Assembly: GCF_002127655.1 (NCBI RefSeq) | Contig: NZ_NEHB01000021.1 | Coordinates: 23,132-87,131 of the forward strand | DNA: 64,000 nt | Reading direction: 5' to 3' | Source: Janthinobacterium sp. GW456P | GTDB taxonomy: Bacteria; Pseudomonadota; Gammaproteobacteria; Burkholderiales; Burkholderiaceae_D | Part shown: in pieces, positions 23,547-31,720 of the stretch | Position numbering within the stretch: the first letter of the stretch is position 1 | Layout: every line of letters begins with the position of its first letter | Made by a program: the position numbers and the translations under genes | Notes under the pieces: model-generated | Told to the model about the DNA's origin: nothing | What the model saw: only the letters and a program-made list of their open reading frames with translations | Databases searched by the model: none

Positions 23547-25127
23547 TCAGAACTGGTTCATGGTGTTGTCTTTGCCAGCCGCTTTCAGCGCCGCTTCGCC
23601 GCTAAAGTAATCCTTGTGGTCGTCGCCGATGTCCGAGCCGGACATGTTTTGATGTTTCACGCAGGCGATGCCCTGGCGGATTTCCTTGCGCTGGACGCCG
23701 GCCACGTAGCCCAGCATGCCCTGGTCGCCGAAGTATTCCTTGGCCAGGTTGTCGGTCGACAAGGCTGCCGTATGGTAGGTCGGCAGCGTGATCAGGTGAT
23801 GGAAGATGCCGGCTTCGCGGGCCGCGTCGGCCTGGAAGGTGCGGATCTTTTCGTCGGCCGCGATCGCCAGTTCCGTCTGGTCGTATTCCACGCTCATCAG
23901 CTGGCTGCGCTCGTAGGCGGACACGTCCTTGCCATCGGCCTTCATCGCGTCATACACCTGCTGGCGGAAGTTCAGGGTCCAGTTGAACGATGGGCTGTTG
24001 TTGTACACCAGCTTGGCGTTCGGGATGACCTTGCGGATTTCGCTGACCATGCCGCCGATTTGCGCGATATGCGGTTTTTCCGTTTCGATCCACAGCAGGT
24101 CGGCGCCGTTTTGCAGCGAGGTGATGCAGTCGAGCACACAGCGCTCTTCGCCCGTGCCGGCACGGAACTGGAACAGGTTGCTTGGCAGGCGTTTTGGACG
24201 CAGCAGCTTGCCTTCGCGCTTGATGATGACGTCGCCATTGCCCAGCGCGTCGGCCGACACTTCTTCGCAGTCGAGGAAGGCGTTGTACTGGTCGCCCAGG
24301 TCGCCTGGTTCATTCGTCACGGCGATCTGCTTGGTCAGGCCGGCGCCCAGCGAATCGGTGCGGGCGACGATGATGCCGTCGTCCACGCCCAGTTCCAGGA
24401 AGGCGTAGCGGATGGCGCGGATCTTGGCCAGGAAGTCTTCGTGCGGCACCGTGACTTTACCGTCCTGATGGCCGCATTGTTTCTCGTCGGACACCTGGTT
24501 TTCGATCTGGATGCAGCAGGCGCCCGCTTCGATGAACTGTTTTGCCAGCAGATAGGTCGCTTCGGCATTGCCGAAACCGGCGTCGATGTCAGCGATGATG
24601 GGCACGACGTGGGTGACGTGGCCGTCGATCTTGGCCTGGATCGCTTGCTTTTCAGCACCTTGGGCCGCGTCCAGCTGGCGGAAGAGGCCGCCCAGTTCGC
24701 GGGCATCGGCCTGGCGCAGGAAGGTGTAGAGTTCCTTGATCAGTGCCGAGACGGCGGTTTTTTCATGCATGGACTGGTCTGGCAGCGGGCCGAACTCGGA
24801 GCGCAGGGCAGCGACCATCCAGCCGGACAGGTAGAGGTAGCGGCGGTCGGTGCTGTTGAAGTGCTTTTTGATCGAGATCATCTTCTGTTGACCGATGAAA
24901 CCGTGCCAGCAACCGAGCGACTGGGTGTACTTGGATGGGTCCGCATCGTAGGCGGCCATGTCGTTGCGCATGATCTTGGCCGTGTACTTGGCGATGTCCA
25001 GGCCGGTCTTGAATTTGTTCTGGGCGCGCATGCGGGCGGCGGACTCGGGATTGATGGCGTTCCATGCGCTGCCTTGTTGGTCTTTCAAACCGGCAACAGC
25101 CTTGATGTCGTCTTGATATTGGGACAT
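23547..25127 (-). CDS. aceA: isocitrate lyase
   Basis: Cleaves isocitrate into glyoxylate and succinate, the first step of the glyoxylate bypass. The 526-residue protein has HVVPIIADIDAGFGNAEATY (metal and substrate loop) and the catalytic-loop Cys in EKQCGHQDGK (C218). It carries WIETEKPHIAQI, YNNSPSFNWTLNF and a long C-terminal part with FHLITLPTYHTAAL-like sequence (HHLITLPTYHTAA). The KQCGHQ loop and the length mark the longer ICL subfamily found in Pseudomonas-type bacteria rather than the 434-residue E. coli form. The start follows TTAGGAGATTCAC. A perfect palindrome lies about 125 bases upstream. Malate synthase is not in the window. Confidence 0.95.
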   Translation of the reverse strand: MSQYQDDIKAVAGLKDQQGSAWNAINPESAARMRAQNKFKTGLDIAKYTAKIMRNDMAAYDADPSKYTQSLGCWHGFIGQQKMISIKKHFNSTDRRYLYLSGWMVAALRSEFGPLPDQSMHEKTAVSALIKELYTFLRQADARELGGLFRQLDAAQGAEKQAIQAKIDGHVTHVVPIIADIDAGFGNAEATYLLAKQFIEAGACCIQIENQVSDEKQCGHQDGKVTVPHEDFLAKIRAIRYAFLELGVDDGIIVARTDSLGAGLTKQIAVTNEPGDLGDQYNAFLDCEEVSADALGNGDVIIKREGKLLRPKRLPSNLFQFRAGTGEERCVLDCITSLQNGADLLWIETEKPHIAQIGGMVSEIRKVIPNAKLVYNNSPSFNWTLNFRQQVYDAMKADGKDVSAYERSQLMSVEYDQTELAIAADEKIRTFQADAAREAGIFHHLITLPTYHTAALSTDNLAKEYFGDQGMLGYVAGVQRKEIRQGIACVKHQNMSGSDIGDDHKDYFSGEAALKAAGKDNTMNQF

Positions 25128-25430
25128 GTGAATCTCCTAAAAAGAAAAGCTATGTTTGAGAAATATGGAAGTGCGTCGCCGAGTGCGCCAGCTCGTTTGT
25201 CGAAGCAAACTGCATGACTAAATAGTAGGCCGATTTGCGCTGATCTTCAAGTCTTATATAAGACATATAACTTAAATTAAGTCTTTGTTTTTTAATGGTT
25301 TAATTATGGTTTTTCAGGATGTGAAATGAATTTTCAAAAAGTGAGAGGATTCATGGCTGAGTTTGCTGCTTGAGATTTTGCGATGTGAAACGTCTTTTCA
25401 GAATTTGGTGCAGCGCGACAAATCGGGGCG
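25128..25430. other. aceA upstream regulatory region
   Basis: About 300 bases without a gene, AT-rich at 25220-25330, with a 14-base palindrome at 25251-25264 and near-palindromic CTTAAATTAAG just after it. It should contain the aceA promoter and control sites. Confidence 0.5.
25251..25264. promoter_or_regulatory. perfect palindrome upstream of aceA
   Basis: GTCTTATATAAGAC is fully self-complementary and sits in the aceA promoter region. It is a plausible operator; the regulator is not identifiable here. Confidence 0.45.
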
Positions 25431-25454
25431 AAAAAAAAGCCACCCGAAGGTGGC
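25431..25454 (-). terminator. hairpin terminator after the MHS transporter gene
   Basis: GCCACC-TTCG-GGTGGC followed by a run of T in minus-strand reading, about 20 bases past the stop at 25475. Confidence 0.85.
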
Positions 25455-25474
25455 CTTGGCCGCTGGTGGCTGAT

Positions 25475-26779
25475 TTAGCGGCCCACGGTCTGCCGCTGAT
25501 CCTTGATGAACAGGGCCGTCAGCATGCCGATCACGCACACGCCGATCACGTAATAGGCGGGGCCCAGCACGTTGTTCTTCAGCATCAGGGTCACGACCAC
25601 GGGCGTCAGGCCGCCGAATATCGCGTACGACAAGTTGTAGGAAAACGACAGTCCCGAGAAACGCACCTGGGCCGGAAACGCCTGCACCAGCACGTAGGGT
25701 ACGGCGCCGACGACGCCGACAAATAAACCCGTCATCGCGTACAGGGGCAGCAGCAGGTCGGGACGGCTGCCGACGGTGGTGTAGAAGAGATAGGTACTGA
25801 TGGCCAGCAGCACGGAACCGGTGAAGATCACGCGCTTGCCGCCCAGGCGGTCGGCCAGCATGCCGGCGATGATGCAGCCGAAGGCCAGGCACAGGGTGGC
25901 CACGGTATTGGCGACCAAGGTGGTGCGCGGCGCGATGTGGTGGATCTTTTGCAGCAGGGCTGGCGTCATCAAAATGACGACGACGATGCCGGCCGACAGC
26001 ATCCAGGTCAGCAGCATCGAGACGACGACGGCGCCGCGATGGCTGCGCAGCACGGATTTCAGGGGCATTTCCGTAGCCAGCGCCTTGCGCTGCTGCATTT
26101 CCGCAAAAACAGGGGTTTCATGCAGCCAGCGGCGCAGATACATGGCGCCGAAGCCGAAGATGCCGCCCAGCAGGAAGGGATAGCGCCAGGCGCCATCGGC
26201 GATCTCCGCCGGCGTATAGACGGTGTTGAGGCCCGTCGCGACGAGCGAGCCGAGCAGGATGCCGACCGTCAGGCCGGCCGTCAGCACGCCGCAGGCAAAG
26301 CCCGTGAAACGGCTCGGCACGTGTTCGGACACAAACACCCACGCGCCCGGCACTTCGCCGCCCACGGCCGCGCCCTGGAAGATGCGCATCAACAGCAGCA
26401 GCAGCGGGGCGGCCAGGCCGATGGCGGCGTAGGTCGGCAGCAGGCCGATCAGCAAGGTCGGCACGGCCATCATCAGGATGGAGAGGGTAAACATGCGCTT
26501 GCGGCCCAGCAAGTCGCCGAAGTGGGCCATGACGATGCCGCCCAGCGGACGCACGACGTAGCCGGCGGCGAAGATGCCGAAGGTTTGCAGCAGACGCAGC
26601 CATTCCGGCATTTCCGGCGGGAAGAACAATTGGCCGATGGCGTTGGCGAAGAAGACGAAGATGATGAAATCGTAGAACTCCAGCGCGCCGCCCAAGGCGG
26701 CCAGCGACAGGGTTTTATAGTCTTGCTGGGTGAGGGGACGGCTTGCGGCGTGGATGGCGGCGGTGTTGGATGTAGGCAT
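25475..26779 (-). CDS. MHS-family (metabolite:proton symporter) MFS transporter
   Basis: A 434-residue inner-membrane symporter with about 12 hydrophobic segments. MHS signatures are present: ALGGALEFYDFIIFVFFA in TM1, VRPLGGIVMAHFGDLLGRKR between TM2 and TM3, and LLLLMRIFQGAAVGGEVPGA in TM4. The family imports carboxylates and zwitterions (citrate, alpha-ketoglutarate, proline betaine, shikimate). The subtype cannot be decided here; a carboxylate would suit the neighbouring aceA. It has its own terminator and a start at 26779 after GAACGAGAC. It is divergent from the SDR gene. Confidence 0.9.
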   Translation of the reverse strand: MPTSNTAAIHAASRPLTQQDYKTLSLAALGGALEFYDFIIFVFFANAIGQLFFPPEMPEWLRLLQTFGIFAAGYVVRPLGGIVMAHFGDLLGRKRMFTLSILMMAVPTLLIGLLPTYAAIGLAAPLLLLLMRIFQGAAVGGEVPGAWVFVSEHVPSRFTGFACGVLTAGLTVGILLGSLVATGLNTVYTPAEIADGAWRYPFLLGGIFGFGAMYLRRWLHETPVFAEMQQRKALATEMPLKSVLRSHRGAVVVSMLLTWMLSAGIVVVILMTPALLQKIHHIAPRTTLVANTVATLCLAFGCIIAGMLADRLGGKRVIFTGSVLLAISTYLFYTTVGSRPDLLLPLYAMTGLFVGVVGAVPYVLVQAFPAQVRFSGLSFSYNLSYAIFGGLTPVVVTLMLKNNVLGPAYYVIGVCVIGMLTALFIKDQRQTVGR

Positions 26780-26931
26780 GTGTCTCGTTCTTGTATGTTA
26801 TCGGAGATTGCCAGATCTAGCATACGCATTTCCGCCGCGTGAGTAAACGCGGCGCGCATGGGCAGCCGCCTCAGCTGTGCTTAATACAACGCCGCTATCA
26901 TCAGCGTTGACTTCATTGCAAAGGACACAGT

Positions 26932-27648
26932 ATGCATATCATGATCGTGGGCGCCAGCCGGGGCCTCGGGCGCGCGCTGGTGGACGGTTTGCTCGCTGAC
27001 GGCCATGCCGTCATCGGCGTATCGCGCCAGCCACCCGCCGACTTGCCTGCCGGCCAGGGCGCGCAGCTGCAATGGATCGCGGCGGACCTGGCCGCACCCG
27101 CCGAGGCCGTCGAACGCATCGCCCACGAAGCACCAGCCGTACTGGACGCGGTGATCTACAACCTGGGCGTATGGGAAGAGAAGGCCTTCAGCGACGACTA
27201 TGCGTTTCTCGGCGATGCGGACGACGCCATTGTCGACATGGTCAATACGAATATTACGGCGACGATATTGCTGCTCAAGCGCCTGGTGCCGCGCTTGCTG
27301 GCGAGTAAGAAGCCGCAGTTGATACTCACGGGCTCGACATCGGGCCTGCGCCAGAGCGGCCGCCCGGAAGTGACGTTCAGTGCCTCGAAATTCGCCCTGA
27401 ACGGCATCGCCGACGCCTTGCGCGAAGGGTTCCGCGCACAGGGGCTGGCCGTGACGGCGTTGCAGCTGGGCTACCTGAATACCTACGACGGCTTGTCGGT
27501 GCCGCTGGCGGACGCCGCCGCGCGGGGCGAAGGCGAGCTGATTCCCGTGCATGACGTCGTTGCCGTCGTGCGCATGCTGCTGAGCCTGTCGAATGCCTCG
27601 TTCGTGCGCGAACTGGTACTGCCGGCGCTGCGCGACGAGCGTTTCTAG
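26932..27648 (+). CDS. short-chain dehydrogenase/reductase-like protein lacking the catalytic Tyr
   Basis: A 238-residue Rossmann-fold protein. The cofactor motif is MIVGASRGLGRAL (residues 4-16), with VIGVSRQP after beta-2. The NNAG-like position reads YNLGVW. The catalytic Ser is in LTGSTSG, but the usual YxxxK is FSASKFA, so Tyr is replaced by Phe while Lys is kept. Full oxidoreductase activity is therefore doubtful; it may be a regulatory or divergent member. The start follows AAAGGACACAGT. It converges with the 27.6-kb gene, 13 bases apart. Confidence 0.85.
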   Translation: MHIMIVGASRGLGRALVDGLLADGHAVIGVSRQPPADLPAGQGAQLQWIAADLAAPAEAVERIAHEAPAVLDAVIYNLGVWEEKAFSDDYAFLGDADDAIVDMVNTNITATILLLKRLVPRLLASKKPQLILTGSTSGLRQSGRPEVTFSASKFALNGIADALREGFRAQGLAVTALQLGYLNTYDGLSVPLADAAARGEGELIPVHDVVAVVRMLLSLSNASFVRELVLPALRDERF

Positions 27649-27661
27649 CTTACTTCAAGCT

Positions 27662-28180
27662 TTACGCGTCTTTACCGTAGACCTCGGACCAGCCGAGACG
27701 CTCTTCCAGCCACTCGTCCGCTTCGGACGAGTCCATGTGCAGCAGCAGGGCGCCCAGGCGCAAGCTGCCCTTGGCCAGGGCCAGCACGGCGAACACGGAT
27801 TCCAGCATGACGGGGTCCAGCTGGCCCTGCAGGTCGCGCGCGGCGATGGCGGGCAGCTGCGCCCAGGCAGCCTGGTAGCTGGCGGCCAGCCAGTCCGGCA
27901 GCGGCGGATTGTGCGGGCGGTGGCGCTCCAGCTCGATAAGGGCGATGAGCGCATAGAAATCTTCCTCGCGCGACGGTGCGTTGCCCAGCAGGTGGACGAG
28001 CTGGGGCACGGCCGCATACGAGGCGACGCCCACGTCGCCCTGGTGGTGCAGCTCCTCCCATAGTTCATGCCAGACATCTTCGCCCGCCTGCATGGCCTTG
28101 AGCGGCTCGCTGGCGTCATACGGGATGCGGTAGCCGCCTTCCAGTGTGGGCCAGAGGGGATCGTCGAGTGATAGCAGCAT
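27662..28180 (-). CDS. hypothetical helical protein
   Basis: A 172-residue protein of no family I can name. It is rich in Leu, Ala and Trp with repeated helical stretches (VASYAAVPQLVHLLG, FYALIALIELERH, VMLESVFAVLALAKGSLRLG), which suggests a HEAT-like helical-repeat fold. Similar small acidic proteins serve as immunity or interaction proteins in beta-proteobacteria, but nothing here proves it. The start at 28180 follows AAGGAAACCC; an upstream in-frame start is less likely. It is the last of four minus-strand genes (30015 to 27662) that may form one operon. Confidence 0.75.
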   Translation of the reverse strand: MLLSLDDPLWPTLEGGYRIPYDASEPLKAMQAGEDVWHELWEELHHQGDVGVASYAAVPQLVHLLGNAPSREEDFYALIALIELERHRPHNPPLPDWLAASYQAAWAQLPAIAARDLQGQLDPVMLESVFAVLALAKGSLRLGALLLHMDSSEADEWLEERLGWSEVYGKDA

Positions 28181-28231
28181 GGGTTTCCTTGATGAAGCAG
28201 CTCGCTTGAGCAAACGCGCACTATACAAGCA

Positions 28232-28984
28232 CTAAGCAAGCACCCGGCGTACGCAGCGCGCGTAGCCGTCGAACTCGCGCAAAGTCTGATAGGCAACGCC
28301 CGTGTCGAAATCCTTGCACCAGGCTTCGTCCTCGATGTCGCCCGGCTCGCTTGACCAGTGCCAGTTGGGCCGGAATGCTTCTTTCAAGATCGCATACAGC
28401 AAGGTCTGCTCGCGCCGTCCCGGCAAGCTGTGGCCCAGGCTGGCGGCCCAGGCTGTCGCGGCGTGCCACGACAGGTACTCCAGCTCGGGCTCGTCCGGCG
28501 GCAGCAGCAGATGGTGGTCGGGCGCGCCATCGCGGCCGAGGATCAGGCCGGCATAGCGCTCGCCCTGCTGCAAGGGGACGGGCGAGGCGGCCGATGGCGT
28601 CAAGTCGGCCCGGCGCACGGCGCAGGCACGGCCTGAATAAGTCTTGCGGAAGTTGTATTGGGTGCCGTTATCGAAATCGTGGCTCCAGGCCAGGCGCGGC
28701 AGGATGGCGTCCGCTTCCGACGACCAGTACCAGGCATCGGGGAAAGCATGGCCCAGGTTGGCGTGCAGCAAGGCCAGCTCGCTGCGCGTGGGCAGGCAGG
28801 CGTTGCGCGCCGCTGCCCAGTCTAGCGCCGCTTGCCACGGCAGGTCGCCGGCCTCGCCGGGTAGCAGGAACAGCTGGTAGCCGGCGGCGCCGTCGCGGCC
28901 AGGCATGATGCCCGCGTAGCGCTCGCCGGCAACGGCGCCCTGGTCGTTATGCCTGGCGTGCATAGGCAAACATATGTTGTACAT
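28232..28984 (-). CDS. tandem DUF1566/Lcl-type domain protein
   Basis: A 250-residue protein with two copies of one domain (about residues 18-125 and 135-248). Each copy has GERYAG(I/L)(M/I)xGRDG, a WxAAxxWAA helix, an LP-x-R-x-E/Q-x-x-LL segment and WYWSSE / WHWSSE, then DFDNG / DFDTG and a terminal RACAVRR / YARCVRR. This is the DUF1566 (Lcl C-terminal) type seen in phage-tail-like and surface proteins. No signal peptide is evident. The start at 28984 has AAGG seven bases upstream and overlaps the DUF1993 gene by 38 bases; an internal ATG at 28963 is possible. Confidence 0.8.
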   Translation of the reverse strand: MYNICLPMHARHNDQGAVAGERYAGIMPGRDGAAGYQLFLLPGEAGDLPWQAALDWAAARNACLPTRSELALLHANLGHAFPDAWYWSSEADAILPRLAWSHDFDNGTQYNFRKTYSGRACAVRRADLTPSAASPVPLQQGERYAGLILGRDGAPDHHLLLPPDEPELEYLSWHAATAWAASLGHSLPGRREQTLLYAILKEAFRPNWHWSSEPGDIEDEAWCKDFDTGVAYQTLREFDGYARCVRRVLA

Positions 28985-29468
28985 ACTCGGCCTTGCCGAG
29001 CGGCACGCCGTTATGGCGCAGGATGTTGTACGCCGTCACCAGGTGAAAATAGAACTGCGGCGTGGCCCAGTTGAGCGCATATTCCAGGCCCGTCATGTCG
29101 AAGCTCAAGCCGCCAGCCAGCGTGATCGACACTGGCCGCTCTGCGCCGGCATCGACCGCTGCGCGGTCCGCCGAAGCGAGCAGCGCCAGGGTGTCCTCGA
29201 TCAGCGCCTTCGCTTGCGGCAAGTTGGCTGGTGTGGCGAGCTGCGGCAGCGCCTGCCGCGTCAGCCGGCACACGGCTTCCTGCGCTTGCGTGCACGTAAA
29301 TTCCACCTGGCGTGCCAGGGTGTGCATGTCGGGCGCCAGGCGCGCATCGAGCAGGTTTTTCGGATCGAAACCCAGTGTCTGGGCGCGTTCTTCGCCTTTA
29401 TTTAACAGCGTCGTCAGGGAGCGCAGCATCTGTGCAAAACAGGGGATGGTGATGGCGTAGACCGACAT
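28947..29468 (-). CDS. DUF1993 family protein
   Basis: A 173-residue protein with the DUF1993 pattern: MLRSLTTLLNKGEERAQTLG, LLDARLAPDMHTLARQVEF, a central TLALL segment, and the C-terminal TPQFYFHLVTAYNILRHNGV, LGKAEYV. The fold is predicted to be a DinB-like helical bundle; its function is unknown. The start follows TTGAGGAATATC. A palindrome lies just upstream of the ribosome site. It overlaps the next gene by 38 bases, so the two are probably translated together. Confidence 0.88.
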   Translation of the reverse strand: MSVYAITIPCFAQMLRSLTTLLNKGEERAQTLGFDPKNLLDARLAPDMHTLARQVEFTCTQAQEAVCRLTRQALPQLATPANLPQAKALIEDTLALLASADRAAVDAGAERPVSITLAGGLSFDMTGLEYALNWATPQFYFHLVTAYNILRHNGVPLGKAEYVQHMFAYARQA

Positions 29469-29478
29469 TGATATTCCT

Positions 29479-29492
29479 CAAGTAGTTACTTG
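29479..29492. promoter_or_regulatory. palindrome upstream of the DUF1993 gene
   Basis: CAAGTA-GT-TACTTG overlaps the 5' leader of the DUF1993 gene. Its minus-strand reading shares the ten bases GTAACTACTT with 30631-30640, upstream of the MarR-GNAT gene. It may be a common operator. Confidence 0.4.
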
Positions 29493-29520
29493 GACAGGGA
29501 GTGGGGAAGGCAGGCGGCCC

Positions 29521-30015
29521 CTACGGATGTCCCAGCACGCCCGGGCAATGCTCGAACCAGCCGTCGTCTTCTTCTTCGGCGATAAAGGCCGCGATCAGCG
29601 CTTGCTGCTTGGGCGGCGCGGCGGCCAGCAGGGTGTTGAAGCAGGCGATGACTGGGGCGTGGGCGGTACCGGCGCCATTGGCGATACCGACGAGAAAGTC
29701 GCCGGCCCAGTCTGGCAAGGTGGCGATCAAACGCGGCAGTTCATGCAGCAGGGCAGCGCAATACGCCGTCTCGCCGAAGCGCCAGGCGGCGCGGCTGGCC
29801 GTCTGGTAGGCGCCGTAATCGTGTTCGGCTTGCACGGACTGAAAAATGGCCAGTGCGTAGCGCGCGCCCTCATTACCCGTCAGCGCGTCGAGCATGGCGC
29901 AGTAACGCTGGAAGCGCCGCTGGGCTTCCTCGGGCGGCGTGACGGTGTCGTCATCCTGGATGATGTTGCCCAAAATTAAAAGTTCGGTTTTCCAGTGTTC
30001 GAACGATGTCGGCAT
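29521..30015 (-). CDS. hypothetical acidic protein
   Basis: A 164-residue protein that I do not recognise. It is helical in appearance (EEAQRRFQRYCAMLDALTG; TAYCAALLHELPRLIATLPD) and ends in an acidic tail (EEEDDGWFEHCP). No signal peptide or membrane segment. It starts at 30015 and ends 52 bases before the DUF1993 start, so it may head a four-gene minus-strand operon. It is divergent from the 30.1-kb gene. Confidence 0.7.
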   Translation of the reverse strand: MPTSFEHWKTELLILGNIIQDDDTVTPPEEAQRRFQRYCAMLDALTGNEGARYALAIFQSVQAEHDYGAYQTASRAAWRFGETAYCAALLHELPRLIATLPDWAGDFLVGIANGAGTAHAPVIACFNTLLAAAPPKQQALIAAFIAEEEDDGWFEHCPGVLGHP

Positions 30016-30143
30016 GGCTGTGGCTGGCGAGAGTGGCGTCGGCCATGATTATGCCCCGTTCATTGGTATTTCAGCGTGCCGATTGAACATGCTACAGTCC
30101 GCCTCTGCCGCCAGCCTGGCGCGGCCTTGCCTGGATCAAGTTG

Positions 30144-30575
30144 ATGCCCACCTGGACTTCCCCGCCCCAACTCGTCGCCCTTGCCGCCTTTTATGCGCGG
30201 GCGCAAGCCCATCCTGAAACGATCAGTGACGCTGTCTTCCTGGAACACGTGAAAAATGCCCACTGGCCCACCAATTGCTGGAGTTATGTGGAAGCGTCGT
30301 TCGCCATCATCGCCCCAGCCTGCCTGCTGCGTCCGCATCTGACCGCCGAACTGATCGCCTTGCCCTTCGACGCCATGATCGCCGGCGGCCTCGACGATGC
30401 CGGGCAAGTCATCGCGCTCGGCCTGGCTTGCGCCACGCGCGAGGCGCCGTATGTGGAAGTGAGCGAGGAGGGCAGACGCTGGCTGACGCAGGTGTGGCCG
30501 GGCCTGGATGAACTGGTCGAGACCGTGTTCCAGGCCAGGCTGCAAGCGGCGCTGGCCGATGACGATGAGGAATAA
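30144..30575 (+). CDS. hypothetical protein
   Basis: A 143-residue protein of unknown family. WTSPPQLVALAAFYARAQAH, FLEHVKNAHWPTNCWSYVEA and an acidic C-terminus (ALADDDEE) suggest a small soluble helical protein. The ATG at 30144 is preferred to the TTG directly before it; the ribosome site is weak. It stands alone between a divergent gene and the MarR-GNAT gene 82 bases downstream. Confidence 0.7.
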   Translation: MPTWTSPPQLVALAAFYARAQAHPETISDAVFLEHVKNAHWPTNCWSYVEASFAIIAPACLLRPHLTAELIALPFDAMIAGGLDDAGQVIALGLACATREAPYVEVSEEGRRWLTQVWPGLDELVETVFQARLQAALADDDEE

Positions 30576-30657
30576 ACGATCAACAAGCGCTGGCGCTTGA
30601 CGCCGAAAGCACGTTTACGTTAGGGTATACGTAACTACTTACATATATCTGCCAAAA

Positions 30658-31614
30658 ATGTCCTCCAATCTGCAAACCTACGGCTCGCTGATGCTGGCCA
30701 GCCGCCTGCGCCGTCTTTCCGATCAACTATATGCGGGCGTCGATACCAGCTACCTGGCCGCCGGTGTCGAGCTGACGTCGCGTTGTTTCCCCTTGTTATT
30801 GCTGCTGCGCGACAACGGTCCCACGGCGATCACGGCCCTGGCTGCGCAGATCGGGCAGACGCATCCGGTCGTGGTGCAGCTGGGGCGCAAGCTGCTCGAC
30901 GCCGGCGTGGTGGCGGAGCTGCCGGATGCCAGGGACGAGCGCCGTCGCCTGCTGGCGCTGTCCGACGCGGGGCAAGCCTTGCTGCGTAACATGGCGCCCC
31001 TGTGGGATGACGTGCGCGCCGCCGTCGATGCAGTGTTCGAACAGGGCACGCCGCAACTGATGGCCAGCCTGGACCGGGCCGAAGCGCGCTTGCAGGCGCA
31101 AGGCTTTGGCGAGATGATCGCCGCCTGCCGGCGCCAGCGCGAGCGGGCGGCCGTGGAAATTATCGACTACGCCGCCCAGTACGCGGCGGACTTCAAGCGC
31201 CTGAATATCGCCTGGCTGGAACGATACTTTTATGTCGAGGCGCTCGACGACAAGGTGCTGTCCGATCCGCAACGCTCGATCCTCGACGATGGCGGGCAGA
31301 TTTTCCTCGCGCGTTTGGACGGCAAGATCGTCGGCACCTGCGCCCTGATCCGCGCCGGCGGAGACAGCATCGAGCTGTCGAAGATGGCCGTCACGCCGGA
31401 ATGCCAGGGTCTGGGCATCGCGCGCCGGCTGATCGAACGGGCCTTCGACGCCTTCGAGGCCAGCGACGCCAAGCTGCTGTTCCTGGAGTCGAACAGCAAG
31501 CTGGCGCCTGCCATCCGGCTATACGAAAGCAGCGGTTTTACCCATGTGGCGCGGCCTGCCGGCGACACCCATTACCAGCGCGCCGACGTCTATATGGAGT
31601 GGCAGGGCAGGTAG
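30658..31614 (+). CDS. MarR-type regulator fused to a GNAT acetyltransferase
   Basis: A 318-residue bifunctional protein. Residues about 1-150 form a MarR winged helix (AITALAAQIGQTHPVVVQLG, then PDARDERRRLLALSDAGQAL). Residues about 165-318 form a GNAT domain with IFLARLDGKIVGTCALIRAG, ELSKMAVTPECQGLGIARRL (acetyl-CoA-binding Q-x-x-G-x-G/A) and LESNSKLAPAIRLYESSGF. The fusion is a known architecture; substrate and target genes are unknown. The promoter region has GTAACTACTT (30631-30640), also found upstream of the DUF1993 gene, so it may regulate itself and that operon. Confidence 0.88.
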   Translation: MSSNLQTYGSLMLASRLRRLSDQLYAGVDTSYLAAGVELTSRCFPLLLLLRDNGPTAITALAAQIGQTHPVVVQLGRKLLDAGVVAELPDARDERRRLLALSDAGQALLRNMAPLWDDVRAAVDAVFEQGTPQLMASLDRAEARLQAQGFGEMIAACRRQRERAAVEIIDYAAQYAADFKRLNIAWLERYFYVEALDDKVLSDPQRSILDDGGQIFLARLDGKIVGTCALIRAGGDSIELSKMAVTPECQGLGIARRLIERAFDAFEASDAKLLFLESNSKLAPAIRLYESSGFTHVARPAGDTHYQRADVYMEWQGR

Positions 31615-31683
31615 CGCACGCCAGGGCGCCACGCGGCGCTCCCCATCGGCCGTCTCCCGCGTTACAATACGCGCTCCCATAAC

Positions 31684-31697
31684 GGAACCCTAGTTCC
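31684..31697. promoter_or_regulatory. candidate TetR operator 1 (GGAAY-N4-RTTCC)
   Basis: GGAAC-CCTA-GTTCC, a palindrome 24 bases before the tetR start. The same pattern recurs at 32386-32399 before the hydrolase gene. Confidence 0.5.
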
Positions 31698-31720
31698 ACT
31701 ATTCGAGACGCCGACGCCGC

